This document shows positions 43,804-55,424 of a stretch of 64,000 nt of DNA, in pieces. The notes under the pieces were generated by a model. It was not told where the DNA came from. It worked only from the letters and a program-made list of their open reading frames with translations, and did not search any database. The stretch is taken from the NCBI RefSeq assembly GCF_003086295.3, contig NC_092048.1:112360276-112424275 (forward strand), given 5' to 3'. Source of the DNA: Arachis hypogaea. Its lineage: Eukaryota; Streptophyta; Magnoliopsida; Fabales; Fabaceae. The first letter of the stretch is position 1. Every line of letters starts with the position of its first letter. Made by a program: the position numbers and the translations under genes.

Positions 43804-45625
43804 TGATGACAAGTCATCTTAGCCTAGTTTCACTAGCCTTTTTCTTTTGTTTTCGATTGATTTATGCACTTTCTTGAGCCATAAGCAAGCCAATTGGGTA
43901 GATTTCCATGTTTCCTTTTATTCAATCAACCATGTATGAATTAATGCAATTTCATGAGATTTTATGCTATAATTGTCATATATTATGAAAGAATAACAAA
44001 ATCATGATTTTAAGCAAAGCTTTGATGTGTTTGGTTGATTGATGATAGGTGAAAAGAGTTTTGAAGAAGGTTGAAGAAAGAAGGAATGGCTAAGAGCAAG
44101 AGAGAACAAAAAGTTTGAGCAAAAGTTTGCCTCAAACTTTAGCTCAAACTTTTAAAAGAGTTGAAAACACTCCAAAGAAAAAAAAGCTTGAGCAAAAGTT
44201 TGACCTCAAACTTTAGCTCAAACTTTTGGGAGAAAAGCTTGAGCCAACGTTTGCCTCAAATTTTTTGGCAAACGTTGGCATCACAAAATCAATACCCTGG
44301 AGGAAAAAGCTTGCGCCAACATTTGAGGTCAAACTTTTGCTCAAAAGTTGGCGCCACACTTGCACACCCTGGAGGAAAAAGCTTGCGCCAACGTTTGAGG
44401 TCAAACTTTTGCTCAAACGTTGGCGCAACACACATTTACAAGGGGGCCAACGTTTGAGCAAAAGTTTGACCTCAAACTTTGGCTCAAACGTGGATGGCAG
44501 CAAGGAAGCTTAGCTGATGCGAAAAGTTTGAGTAAAAGTTTGACCTCAAACTTTTACTCAAACTTTTACTCAAGCTTTTATGTTTTTCAACCCGGTTCAC
44601 AATGGATCTTTCTCCAACTCCAAGAGCAATCAACCAAGGCCTTTATCAACCCAATTCCATCAAGAACAAAGGCCCAATTCAAGGCTTGAAGACCATTTGA
44701 AGAAAGTGTATAAATAGCTTAGGATTTAAGTTTTCAGAGAGCTTTTCCTTTGGCATTTTTCTTAGAACACTTACAGAGAGCTCACTTTACATTTTTGCTT
44801 TGTTATTTTAGAATTCTAGAGAATTGGGGAGGAGAATTGATCTCTCTTCTTCCTGGTTCTTGTTGAGCACTCTTTACCTTTCTTGCTTGGGATCTTAGGT
44901 GGAGAATTGAAGAACTTCTGTTTCAATCTCACCTTCGGATCTTGTTTAATTTTCTGCATAATCAAAATTCAATTTCTGTTCATTGCTTCTTCTTCTTCTA
45001 CTCTTTCTGCAATTTACATTTCCCTTGCAATTGTTCTTGCTGGATCTAGGAAGGCAGTGAGATCTAGACTTGGTTATCTAGTCTCTTGAGTCTTGAGATC
45101 TACAGCTTTGAATTTCAATTTCCTTGTTTCGTTGCTACACCAAGCTGATTCCCATCTTTATCAAAGATCCGGTTCAATCGAATCCATCTTCTACATCCCT
45201 GTTTGTTGCAATTTTACTTTTCCTTGTTTAAATTCTGCAAATCCACTTCCCAATTCCCTTTACAATTCAAGCCATTTACATTTCTTACACTTTAAGATTT
45301 TGTAATTTAAATTTCTTGCGTTCTAAGTTTCTGCCATTTAATTTCTTGTTCTTTAAGATTCGGCCCTTTATTTTCTGTCCTCTTTAATTTCATGCAATTT
45401 ATCCATTCCCTTTACTTTCCATGCAATTTAAATTCTGTAAATCGTAAATCACTCAACCAAATCTTGATTCGCTTGACTAAATCAACCACTAAACTAAAAT
45501 TGCTCAATCCTTCAATCCCTGTGGGATCGACCTCACTCCCGTGAGTTTTTATTACTTGATGCGACCCGATGCACTTGCCGGTTAGAATTGTGTGTTTGGA
45601 ATTCGTTTTCCGAAAATACACATCA
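43804..45625 (+). mobile_element. Element E 5' LTR
   Basis: It is 1822 bp, TGATGACAAGTCATC to ACACATCA. The first 60 bases match F LTRs, the middle is the hairpin array at 44105-44580, and the last part matches the F R/U5 (gtgggatcgacctcactc, acttgccggttag). Confidence 0.9.
44105..44580. repeat. Palindromic minisatellite in E U3
   Basis: At least six units combine aaagtttga(g/c)c words with their inverses, for example gccaacgtttgagcaaaag next to tttgacctcaaacttt, and ttgaggtcaaacttttgctc followed by aaacgttggcgc. Units are separated by ccctggaggaaaaagctt. Each can fold as a long hairpin with gccaacgttt/aaacgttggc as outer stem. Confidence 0.85.
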
Positions 45626-45631
45626 AGTTTT

Positions 45632-45649
45632 TGGCGCCGTTGCCGGGGA
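45632..45649 (+). other. tRNA-Asp primer site of E
   Basis: tggcgccgttgccgggga, a perfect match, 6 nt after the LTR. Confidence 0.92.
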
Positions 45650-45840
45650 TTGAAATAGATTGACAATGATTAAGTGAAGTGGAGATCTAGATCAAGCACT
45701 TTTTCTTTTCTGTTTCTTTAACTCTTGACTAACACGCTAACTGTTTGAATTTTTGTCTAAGCTAACTAATATTTCACTTCAGCCATGGATTGAAGTGTTA
45801 TTGCTTTTCTGGTATTGTGTGATTCTTGTGTTTTGCTTGT

Positions 45841-47544
45841 ATGTCAGATGCAAGAAGAGAGATCCCTATCTTTCATAAAACTGATGAAAGAATCCTCCGA
45901 AGGCTAAGAAGAAAAGCAAGAGAAAAAAATGTTGCTGGAGAGGAAGAATCAGATGAAGAATATCATGAATTGGAGGAACACTCAACAAATCCAACAAATC
46001 CACCAGTGAGAATGGCCAACAACAATGGTCAACCCCAGAGGAGAGTCTTGGCTTCATATACATTTGCTAATCCAAGGCATTGTGGGAGTAGCATCCTTAC
46101 CCCAAATGTCGATGCAAATAACTTTGAATTGAAGCCCCAACTTATCACCTTGGTGCAGAACAACTGTTCTTATGGAGGAGGCCCCTTGGAAGATCCAAAC
46201 CAGCACCTATCCACCTTCCTGAGGATATGTAACACAGTGAAGACCAATGGTGTACATCCTGACAGTTACAAATTGTTGTTGTTTCCATTTTCCCTGAGGG
46301 ACAAAGCTACTCAATGGTTGGAGTCATTTCCAAGAGAAAGCATCAACAATTGGGAGGATCTAGTGAGCAAGTTCTTAGCAAAGTTTTATCCTCCTCAAAG
46401 GATCATCAGGCTCAAAACAGAGATTCAAACATTTACTCAGATGGATGGAGAGTCATTGTATGAAGCATGGGAGAGATACAAAGCTTTACTCAGGAAGTGT
46501 CCACCAGAGATGTTTAATGAATGGGATAAACTCCAAAATTTCTATGAAGGACTGACAATGAAAGCTCAAGAGGCACTTGACTATTCAGCAGGAGGCTCAA
46601 TACAACTCATAAAGACAGCTGAAGAGGCCCAAAATCTCATTGATATGGTGGCAAACAATCAATATTTCTTTGCTCATCAGAGACAACGCCAGCCATCACA
46701 AAGGAAAGGAGTGTTAGAAATGGAAGGGGTTGACACCCTCCTAGCTGAAAACAAGATAATGCAGGAGCAGATTCAACAACAATTTGAGCATATGGCTAAA
46801 AAGATTGATAGCTTGCAAGTTGCAGCAGTGAATACAAGCCAACCATCAACCAAATGGGGGCAAAATGAAGAAAACCAAGAAGATCAGCAGCAGGAACAAC
46901 CTCAATATGTGCATAACCAAAGCTCCGGCCAAAATGAAGTCTATGGTGACACCTACAATCCATCCTGGAAGAACCATCCAAACATAAGATGGGGAGATAA
47001 CCACACTCAAAACCAGCAACCATGGCAACGAAATTCAAACCAAAACAACTCAAGAAACAACCAAAACCACAACCACAACCAGCAAAACACTAACCCCAAT
47101 CCATATAGAAAACCCCAAAACAACCACCCAAATTCTAGCTACTGTCCACCCAATAACCAAACCACTAACCAAAACACCTACCATCAACCTTCAACACCCC
47201 ACAACCAGCCACAAACATCACAAGACACTCAAAGGATCTCCAACTTGGAGATATTGATGGAAAAGATGATGAAGCACCAAGAGACAATGATGGAGAAACT
47301 CATGAAAAATCAAGAGATGGCAAGACAAGATCAAGAAGCAGCAAGAAAAGATCAAGCCACAACAAGCAAAAACCAAGAAGCTTCAATCAGAAATCTCGAG
47401 AGGCATATGGAACAAATGGCTAAACGAATTACAGATGCATCCCCTAGTGCCACTCAAGACCACCCAAGGGACAAAGGAAAAGCTACAAAGTGGGAGGAGT
47501 GCAAAGCAATCATAGTGGAAAGTGAGAAGAAAGCCATCAATTAG
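45841..47544 (+). CDS. Element E gag, 567 aa, intact frame but truncated
   Basis: ATG 45841 (MSDARREIPIFHKTDER) opens a frame to TAG/TAA at 47544. The protein aligns with F gag: QRRVLASYTFANPRHCGSSI, the capsid core FSLRDKATQWLESFP, LYEAWERYKALLRKCPP, Gln/Asn-rich tail and NPSWKNHPNIRW, without a CCHC knuckle. A stretch of MMKHQE/KNQE/KDQ heptad-like repeats follows (residues about 470-530), then RNLERHMEQMAKR. The frame ends in KWEECKAIIVESEKKAIN, corresponding to the start of the F linker before LRSGK. Protease and tail are missing. Gag would form the particle; alone it cannot transpose. Confidence 0.82.
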   Translation: MSDARREIPIFHKTDERILRRLRRKAREKNVAGEEESDEEYHELEEHSTNPTNPPVRMANNNGQPQRRVLASYTFANPRHCGSSILTPNVDANNFELKPQLITLVQNNCSYGGGPLEDPNQHLSTFLRICNTVKTNGVHPDSYKLLLFPFSLRDKATQWLESFPRESINNWEDLVSKFLAKFYPPQRIIRLKTEIQTFTQMDGESLYEAWERYKALLRKCPPEMFNEWDKLQNFYEGLTMKAQEALDYSAGGSIQLIKTAEEAQNLIDMVANNQYFFAHQRQRQPSQRKGVLEMEGVDTLLAENKIMQEQIQQQFEHMAKKIDSLQVAAVNTSQPSTKWGQNEENQEDQQQEQPQYVHNQSSGQNEVYGDTYNPSWKNHPNIRWGDNHTQNQQPWQRNSNQNNSRNNQNHNHNQQNTNPNPYRKPQNNHPNSSYCPPNNQTTNQNTYHQPSTPHNQPQTSQDTQRISNLEILMEKMMKHQETMMEKLMKNQEMARQDQEAARKDQATTSKNQEASIRNLERHMEQMAKRITDASPSATQDHPRDKGKATKWEECKAIIVESEKKAIN

Positions 47545-48421
47545 GAAGAACACAACAGAGAAGTTCCACAAGAAGAGACAGAAGAGAGAAGTGAAGAGGA
47601 TCAGAAAATCAAGAATGCAAAAAGCTCCATCAGAGAGTACAGGGGAGCTCCATTAGAGAGCTCTCTCTTAGTTTTCATTCTTGTCTTGAATCTTGGGTTG
47701 AGAATTGAAGAAATTCTGTTTCAATCTCACCTTGAGAATTTTCTTGTTTACTTTCTCTGCACAATTGAATTTCCATTCCTGTTCACTGCTTCACCTTCTC
47801 TTGGCTTCTACAATTTACTTTTCTTTAATTTCTCTTGCAATTGTTCTTGTTGGATCAAGGAAGGATTTGAGATCTACACTTGTTTTCTAGTCTCTTCCAC
47901 TCCTGAGATCTTAAATCTTCTTTTAAATTGCTGCAAATTAAGCATAGTCTTTCTGTCTTTAAAGTCTTTAAGAAATTTTACTTTCTGTTGCATTGCTTCC
48001 AATTTGCTTCTCTGTTTATATTGCTCCCAGCACCCAGTTCGATTTATTCTTCCTGCAATTTACATTTCCAGTTGCTTGATCTATTGCTTTCTTTAATTTC
48101 CAGCACCCACTCCCCTTTAATTTCATGCAATTTACTTTTCTTGCAATTTAAGATTCTTGCAATTTACATTTCCTGCTCTTTAAGTTACTTGCCAATTTAC
48201 ATTTTGCAACTTTAAATTCATTGTCCTTTACTTCCTGTTGGTTACAATTTCACCCAATTTCACTTAAATGTTAGCTTGACTAAACTAATCACCCACTAAA
48301 GTTGCTTGATCCATCAATCCCTTTGGGATCGACCTCACTCCCGTGAGTTTTATTACTTGATGCGACCCGGTACACTTGCCGGTTAGTTTTAGGTGTTTTG
48401 GAATTCGTTATTCGTTATTCA
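47545..48421 (+). mobile_element. Element E remnant and U3-less 3' LTR
   Basis: After the gag stop about 110 nt of purine-rich internal sequence remain. Then agagctctctcttag at about 47655 begins LTR sequence matching the left LTR from about 44755 on, up to ggttagttttaggtgttttg. The end reads gaattcgttattcgttattc instead of the expected terminus. Confidence 0.7.
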
Positions 48422-48815
48422 CTCTATTTGTCTTCACAGTATCACATATCTGCAGAAAATCAGAGATAAATTGATTTGGATCTTCATGAGGAAGTCTATA
48501 ATACTGGTAATTTTGTTGCACCAGGGTGACCAATTGTGGCTTCAACTCAAAGTTGTTTGCAGCTATAGGAGGCACCACAATACTTTTTTCATAAAGATCC
48601 GCAATAGGGGCAGAATAAGAGCCAAGCACTCTCCTTTGTTGATTATCCCCATTCGGATTTGTCACATTGGCATTAACAGTATTATTATTATTATCCATAG
48701 TGGACTCTACAGCCTTGTAAAGTCTTGCTTGTTGTAAACGCCGCCTGAAAGTTCTTTCAGGTTCAAGATCAAAGTCTAAGAGATGTTCTTTGTCTCTGTT
48801 CCTGCGTATACACAA
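48422..48815 (-). pseudogene. Element B gag, N-terminal part
   Basis: The minus strand encodes a gag start region related to F: ERTFRRRLQQARL, QQRRVLGSYSAPIADLYE, NNFELKPQLVTLVQQNYQYY, LPHEDPNQFISDFLQICDTV. It is cut by E after KTN-R-V; the frame resumes at 43803 (HPEVY). No ATG is visible at the expected place, so the start codon seems lost or lies upstream near 48830. Confidence 0.72.
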
Positions 48816-49507
48816 ACAGAAGACAAGGAAATATGGGACTCTCTACATCAGAGTGCAGAGAAGTTCCTGTGAGATAACCTGTGTAAAGAAATAAAATAAA
48901 AATACTAAATAAATAAATAAAATTTCAAAAATAATAACTGAAATTAAATAAAAAAATTTCAAAAATTAACAAAAAAAATAAACAGAAAAAATTGAAATAA
49001 AAATAACTAGGGACACCAAACTTAATTTCAGAAATTAAGAAAATACTAGTACTATTTATTTATTTTTTTATATATTTTTTTATTATTTTTTTTTAAAAAA
49101 ATTAAAGACAAAAATAAAATAAAACTAATAAAATATATAAAAAAATAGAAGAAAACAAAAATGAAAATAAAAGGAAAGGAAAAATAAAAAGAAAAATTAA
49201 AGAAAAAAGAGACGCCGTAAGTTTTTTTTGGACAATCAAAATTAAAAAATAATAAAATCAAATAAAATCAAAGAGGGGACACGGGAGTGGGAAACCAGAA
49301 CGGACAGCAGGGGAGGGAGGGTACGAGTGAAAGGACGAAAGAAAGAAGAAAAGAAAAATAATTACGGGATTAAAAAATTATATAAAAAATAAAAATAAAA
49401 ATAAACAAATAAAGAAACAAAAATTAATAATAATAAAATAAAATAACTAAAAGAAAAATTATCTAATCTAAAAAATCAAGCAACGAGTAATTGTCAATCA
49501 CAGTCAA
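48816..49507 (-). other. Element B 5' leader
   Basis: Non-coding, extremely A/T-biased (about 48890-49250 and 49340-49480 on + are A-rich), with a short GC-rich block at 49270-49330. It is far longer than A's 110 nt leader. Confidence 0.7.
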
Positions 49508-49525
49508 TCCCCGGCAACGGCGCCA
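49508..49525 (-). other. tRNA-Asp primer site of B
   Basis: Perfect tccccggcaacggcgcca, 6 nt from LTR B. Confidence 0.92.
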
Positions 49526-49531
49526 AAAACT

Positions 49532-50700
49532 TGGTGCGGTATTTGTAACCCACTAACTTACCGGCAAGTGCACTGGGTCGTACCAAGTAATACCTTACGT
49601 GAGTAAGGGTCGATCCCACGAGGAATGATAGATTAAGCAACAACAGTATTTGATAGGCTTAGTTAGACAAACAGAACAGAATAATTGAGAGTTTAAAAGC
49701 ATTAAACAATAATGAAGAGTTTGAAGACAGGCAGGTGAATAAGTTGGGAGTAAAATATTGAGAAGACAGTTAAGGTTTTAGAGTTATCTATTTTTCCGGA
49801 TTAACTTTTCTTACTAACTATTTTAATCATGTAGGATTTAATTTATTATAAACTATATGTGACTATACCCTAATTCCTTAGACCTTCCTAGTCTCCTCTA
49901 AAATTCATTAGCTGCTAATTCCTTAGTCAATTAATTCCAATTAGAAGGTGATGATCAAATTCCAGTTTATATGCCACAAAAACTCTAATTACCCAAAAAT
50001 AAAAGGATTATATGTCACGTATCCCGTTAAATCCAGATAATTAAAATTTAGGAGAATATGTTTTTAAGCTGTTGTTCAAGTAAAGAGCTTTTCCAAGTTT
50101 TACAAGAACGCATTTAGAAAAAGGGTCATACTTCCGTTCCACCCAAATTCATAAGATGAAGAGCGAGAACAATTCTTAAATTATAAATCCATGCATAAAT
50201 TAAAATAGAAAAAGCAATAAAATTAATCCATAGAAATAGACAGAGCTCCTAACCTTAACAATGGAGGATTAGTTGCTCATGGTTCAGAGTAGAAAATAAG
50301 GATTCTAATAAAATGTATTTTGGTAGTCTGGGATTGGAATAATGTTGAGGTGGTATCCTCCTATTTATATCTAATCCTAATTAATTTAAAATCTATCTTT
50401 AAAACTAAAATAATATCTTTTCCTTTTTTTAAAATTTGAATTTAAATTAGAATTAATTATAGCAATCAGCAAATCTTCAATTGATGGATGGGGACCACTT
50501 GGCTTCACTAGGATCCACGCCTAACTTGGGCTTGGCAGCATGAATTGGAGTTTAGTTGAGTGAAGCTACGCCTAACTTGGGCTTTAGTGCGCCTAGCTTG
50601 AAGTGGGCAGGACCAATCTCGCGTATTGTTGTTGTGTCTTGCGCCTAACTTGAGAAATCTCAAGTTAGGCGCAGCCTTGGCAGCGAGTTCGGAGAAGAAG
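49532..50700 (-). mobile_element. Element B 5' LTR, segment 1
   Basis: TGGTGCGG start; matches 23602-24790. It is interrupted at agaag (50696-50700) by element C and resumes at 58986. Confidence 0.9.
50696..50700 (+). repeat. Target-site duplication of element C (left copy)
   Basis: agaag precedes TGATGAGCG at 50701 and is repeated at 58981-58985. Comparison with LTR B at 24775-24800 confirms the uninterrupted sequence. Confidence 0.93.
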
Positions 50701-52362
50701 TGATGAGCGAGATTTCTTGACGGTTTAGAATTTCACAAATGAATTCTCGTTGTAAAGTATAGTTTCCAAACCAATCAAGAATCCTTTCATACAAAAATTT
50801 TTGGTTGTCACAAATAACAATCCCCAATAAGAATTAACCGAAGTATTAAGACTCCGGGTCATCTCACAAGGAGTTGCAATGAAGTGTATGATTATTGGCT
50901 ACGGGGATCAAGGGGTTTTTTGTTGATTAGAGGGGCAATAAAATAAAAAGACAAGAAAAGTAAATTGAGCAAGTAATTAAAGAAAACAAGTAATAAAGAG
51001 AGACATTCATGGCAATGGATTGAGATTATAGGCTTTCTATTCTAGTCGTGCATGATTAATTCATCTTATTTAGTTAACTCACATCGGGAGAATGTCAAAC
51101 AAGACTAATTAATCATGTCACAAATATAAACAAGAATTTATCTCATTACGTCAACTCCAACAAATAGGGAGAAAGTCTAACAAGACTAGCTAATCTCAAT
51201 CCAAAAGTCCTAATCAACTCACTAATTTAATTAGCAAAAGATTAGCGTCAATGGAAACAATACTAGCTAACAACTCTAGATCACCAATATGAGTTGGGTT
51301 TTCATGACTCAAGATTGCCCAATTACTCTTTCCAAGCCAAGAATGCACAAAATCTACTCTAACATCCTTCCAAGCATTTTATCAAACACTTGGAAGGCAT
51401 AAAAGGAAAGCATAATAAAAGTGCAAGAATAATAAAATCTACCAACTATAATTTGCAAGAAAAGTAAATCAACAACTCAATTCATCAATAAAAAGACATC
51501 AAACATTAAATTGCATTAAAAGTAAATGGAAATCCAACAAGGGTTCATCAACATAAAAGTAACAAAATAAAGGAAATGAACAAGAGAAACTAAGAAGATT
51601 AGAGTAGTAGCAACAAGAAATTAAAAGAGAAAACTAAATCCAAACAAGAATTAAAACTTGAATTTAAGAAAATTAAACCTAAACTACCCTAAATTCTAGA
51701 GAGAAGAGAGAGCTTCTCTCTCTAGAATTCTACCCTAAAACATGATGGAAACTAAAACTATGACTACTTTTCTTTTCATTCCCCCTTCAATCCTTGGGTT
51801 CAATAGCATCAGAAATGGGTTGGATTGGACCCAAAAAGAGCTGCAAAATCGCTGGGGGCGATTTCATAAAAGTGGGCCACGGACAGCATCGGCGCGCGCG
51901 CGCAAAGTGCGCGTGCGCGCCCCTGAACGCGAAGCAACATATGCAAAATTTATATCATTTCGAAGCCCCGGATGTTAGCTTTCCAACGCAACTGGAACTG
52001 CCTCATTTGGATTTCTGTAGCTCAAGTTATGGTCATTTGAGTGCAAAGAGGTCAGGCTTGACAGCTTTACGGTTCCTTCATTTCTTCATGAGTTCTCCCA
52101 CTTTGCATGCTTTTCTCCTCACTTCTTCCATCCAATACTTGCCTTATGAACCTGAAATCACTCAACAAACACATCAAGGCATCGAATGGAATCAAAGTGG
52201 ATTAAAATCACCAATTTAAGGGCCTAAAAAGCATGTTTTCACATTTAAGCACAAATCAAGGGAGAATTGCAAAACCATGCTATTTCATTGAATAAATGTG
52301 AGAAAAGGTGATAAAATCCCCCAAAATAAGCACAAGATAAACCACAAAATCGGGGTTTATCA
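50701..52362 (-). mobile_element. Element C 3' LTR
   Basis: It is 1662 bp, TGATGAGCG to GTTTATCA. A CpG-rich gcgcgcgcgcgcaaagtgcg block lies at 51892-51930. Confidence 0.93.
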
Positions 52363-53893
52363 AATCTCCCCACACTTAAACCAAGCATGTCCTCATGCTA
52401 AGAATAAAGAAGGACAAGAAAAGGGTATGAACATTTATTCAATGCAAACAAACTATATGCACCTATCTATATGAACGCACTAAATGCAAAATAATTCTAC
52501 CTACTTGGTTAAAAGTAAATCAATCCACAAGAACACATATGCACAAGTTGGGCTAAGATCATATGATGATTCATGAATCCTACCAATTCAAATATCAAAA
52601 TGAAGTTCAAATAGACTTGCAAGAAGAACGCTCATGAAAGCCGGGAACAAGGAATTGAGCATCGAACCCTCACCGGATGTGTATCCGCTCTAGTCGCTCA
52701 AGTGTATAGGGTCGATCACTCAATTCTCTTCTACTCATGCTTTCCATGATTTGTTTTTCATCTAACAATCAACAATTATTCAATGCATGCATACATTCAT
52801 CATGAGGGCTTTCCCATAGGTTGTAATGGGGCTAGGGTAAAGGTAGGGATGTATATGGTCAAGTGAGCTTGAAATTTGTATCTTTGATTAGCCTAAGCTC
52901 TCACCAAACCTATATAGCAACCTATAAAATTCTAATGCACAACCTAGCTACCCATGATTCCCACTTTTTCACATACTCATGCATTCTCTTTAATTCATAT
53001 TCCATATGCATTGATTTTTATTGAACTTTACTTTGGGGCATTTTTGTCCCCTTTTTATTTCTTTTTTTTTTCCTTTTTGTATTTTTTTTCTTTATTATTA
53101 TTTTTTTTCTATATCTTTTTTTTTCTATACACATTTTTTTAAGTATATACAAACGTACCAATGCATATGATTTTACATATAATGCATGAATATGTACCCA
53201 ATTCCTAATATTTTTAACAAAAATACAAAATATACTTTTACCTCAACCAATGTCCCAAGTTTCCCATATCTAAATGATACACACTCTCACTAGCCTAAGC
53301 TAATCAAAGATCAAAATCAAGGACATTTATTATTTTTCACTTAGGAGTAGTGATGTGCTAACATCAAGAACAAAAGGGATTTAATAGGCTCAAATTTGGC
53401 TAACAATGGTTGATGAAAGGTAGGCTATTTGGGTAAGTGAGCTAAATGAAATGATGGCCTCAATCATATAAACGCATGTATACATGGAACAATGGACATA
53501 AAGAATCAAACAAATTAAAGATTACAATCATAGAGAGAGAACAATGCACACAAGAATGGAAAATAAGTGGTTATATGATGTAACCACACAATTAGGCTCA
53601 AAACTTACATGCTTGTGTTCTTAGCTCAAAAACCATGTTCCAAAATAAATTCTTCAAGCAAGTTTGTCACAAAAAAATTTTTCAAATTGGTAGGGTACCC
53701 TAAAATAATTTTTTCTTGGAAAAGAAATCATCACCCTAACCAAGTAGTCCTAACATAAAAAGGAATGATAGAATATATACAAATTATAACTAACGTGCAA
53801 CCTATCATGCAATGCAACAACTAATCTAACAAAGGCAAAAATTGAAAAATTGGTGTTGAAAGAAAATTGTTACCCATGGAGATCGGTCGGACG
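52363..53893 (-). other. Element C 3' non-coding region
   Basis: Homologous to 12171-13630 of A in order and wording, including a low-complexity T-rich tract (53050-53150) in the position of A's tttatt microsatellite. Sense purine tract GTTTAAGTGTGGGGAGATT abuts the LTR. Confidence 0.82.
52384..52399 (-). other. Stem-loop H3 beside the 3' LTR of C
   Basis: Sense AGCATG-AGGA-CATGCT, 6 bp stem, 22 nt from the LTR border. Confidence 0.68.
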
Positions 53894-53935
53894 ACCTCCC
53901 CACACTTAGAAATTTGCATCGTCCTCGGTGCATGC
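53894..53935 (-). pseudogene. ORF3 C-terminal relic in C
   Basis: Sense reads ...CTEDDANF-stop followed by GTGTGGGGAGGTCG, parallel to the A ORF3 end TEDRAKP-stop plus GTGTGGGGAGGTCA. Everything upstream of ORF3 has been lost or diverged beyond recognition. Short, so tentative. Confidence 0.45.
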
Positions 53936-55357
53936 AAAGAAGAGCAAGGTGGATGGGTTGCTACAATTGATGAGCTCCTTCAAAAGGTTGTGCGGATGAA
54001 CTTGTTTGTTGCACTATTAGAAGCTTTTCCTTTCCTTCTTTCTTGGTGGCCAACCTAAAAGGAAGCAAAAAGAAAGAGAATTAAGCCTACAACAAAGATA
54101 GCAAAGCAATTAGAACATAGGCGGGGCTAATGCCAAATAAGAGTAGGGTTCTCACTACATGGTAGCTATAACATGTGAGTGAGAAAACAATATAAGCTAA
54201 GGCATATTAACTAATACTTGATGCAAGAATAAAGTCAAAGCATAGGCAAATGACATGAAGAGCATGTTGCATCAAGCTTAAACAAGAAATAGTGGGTTAT
54301 GAAAAACATGCAAGCTCATATCAATGCACAAAGGATACAAGGATCATCAAGGGTTAAGCATTGAATTAGAAATTTCATCACCCAACAATATCAAAAAAGT
54401 TAAGTAGCACCAAGATTAATCAAGAAATTCTCAACAATTGAGTAAGAAAATTCAACACCATTATTAAAATAAGAAACTTAGAAAATAAAATAAGAACAAG
54501 CTATAAAAACAAAATTAAAATGCAATAAATGAAAGTAAGCAAATGCAATAAAAGAAATTGGAAGAGAAGAGAAAGAAAAAAAAATTTTTTTTTAATTTTT
54601 TTTATTTTATTTATATATATTTTTTTTTATTTTTATTTTTTTTAATTTTTTAATTTTTAATTTTTTTGTTTTTTAAAAAAAAATTTTAAGAGAGGAAGAA
54701 AAAGAAAAAGAAGAAAAAAATAGAAAGAAAGAAGAAGAGAAGAAGAAAGAAGGAGAAAAGAGAAAGGAGGAAAACAGGGTGCAAATCTGTGCATATGCGC
54801 CATGCGTGCTTAAGCACGGATGCAGCAGGTACAATCCGCGCGCGCGCGCCATGCATGGTTGGCCGCGGATGCGACAGGGACAACCGGCGCGCGCGCGTCA
54901 TGCGTGCTTACACGTGGATCGCCTGGCACAAAGTAGGCATAAAGTGGGCACAACTCTCTGATTTTTGTACCAGGAGTGTGATATGCACCACCCGCGCGCG
55001 CGCGCACTGCGCGCTTGGGCGCCGATTCCCGTTTTTTTTTTTTAAAGAAGCACAAACACAGAATTTAATACTCTCCTAGTCTATAAACATTCTAAAGCAA
55101 GCAAAATTCAAATTTAACAACAAATCTTTTGGTTTTTTTTTTTTTTGAAAAATTTTCAAATACACTAAAAACAAAACTTATACTACAAGCAAAATGCAAT
55201 CTAACTACAACTATTCTAAGCAAAGCATGAATGCAATAAACAACCTACCAACAAAAGCAAAATGCATAAGAGTATATAAAATAAGAAGAACTACCTACAA
55301 TGGCAACTCCAATCACTTATTGACCAAATCTAAAAGAGAGTGGAAAGAGTTTACCAT
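53936..55357 (-). other. Element C internal non-coding region
   Basis: No coding potential. Long A/T runs at 54570-54690, A/G-rich tract to 54780, then a CpG-rich cluster (54785-55020), in the same relative place as A's 15730-16200 cluster. Confidence 0.7.
54785..55020. repeat. CpG-rich cgcgcgcgc cluster in C interior
   Basis: Four blocks (gcgcgcgcgccatgcatgg, ggcgcgcgcgcgtcatgcg, cgcgcgcgcgcactgcgcgc and a weaker first block) alternate with gcttacacgtgg/gttggccgcgg spacers. Confidence 0.8.
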
Positions 55358-55407
55358 GGTGGGGTGTCTCCCACCTAGCACTTTTAGTTTAAGTCCTTAA
55401 GTTGGAC
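55358..55407 (-). other. Tandem stem-loops H1-H2 after ORF2 of C
   Basis: Sense H1 55407-55393: GTCC-AACTTAA-GGAC. H2 55375-55358: GGTGGG-AGACAC-CCCACC. AAGTGCTA lies between. H1 starts 17 nt after the stop at 55425. Confidence 0.75.
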
Positions 55408-55424
55408 ATTTGGGAGGCTCCTTG

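Larger units (their letters stand above)
43804..48421 (+). mobile_element. Element E: deleted + strand relative of F inserted in B gag
   Basis: A full left LTR (43804-45625), perfect tRNA-Asp site and gag are followed by an internal deletion that runs into the right LTR without its U3. Gag and U5 sequences are close to F, but U3 differs. The right end lacks the expected ...CATCA and carries a duplicated attcgtt word before B gag resumes, so no target duplication remains. Confidence 0.82.

Noticed and set aside
44161..44513. ORFs of about 95 codons in three frames
   Set aside because: Products are repetitive translations of the palindromic minisatellite.
53867..54058. ORF of 63 codons on + in C
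   Set aside because: Opposite to the ORF3 relic and not conserved with element A.
54570..54700. Matrix attachment or origin-like AT-rich element
   Set aside because: Only simple A and T runs; nothing specific beyond composition.
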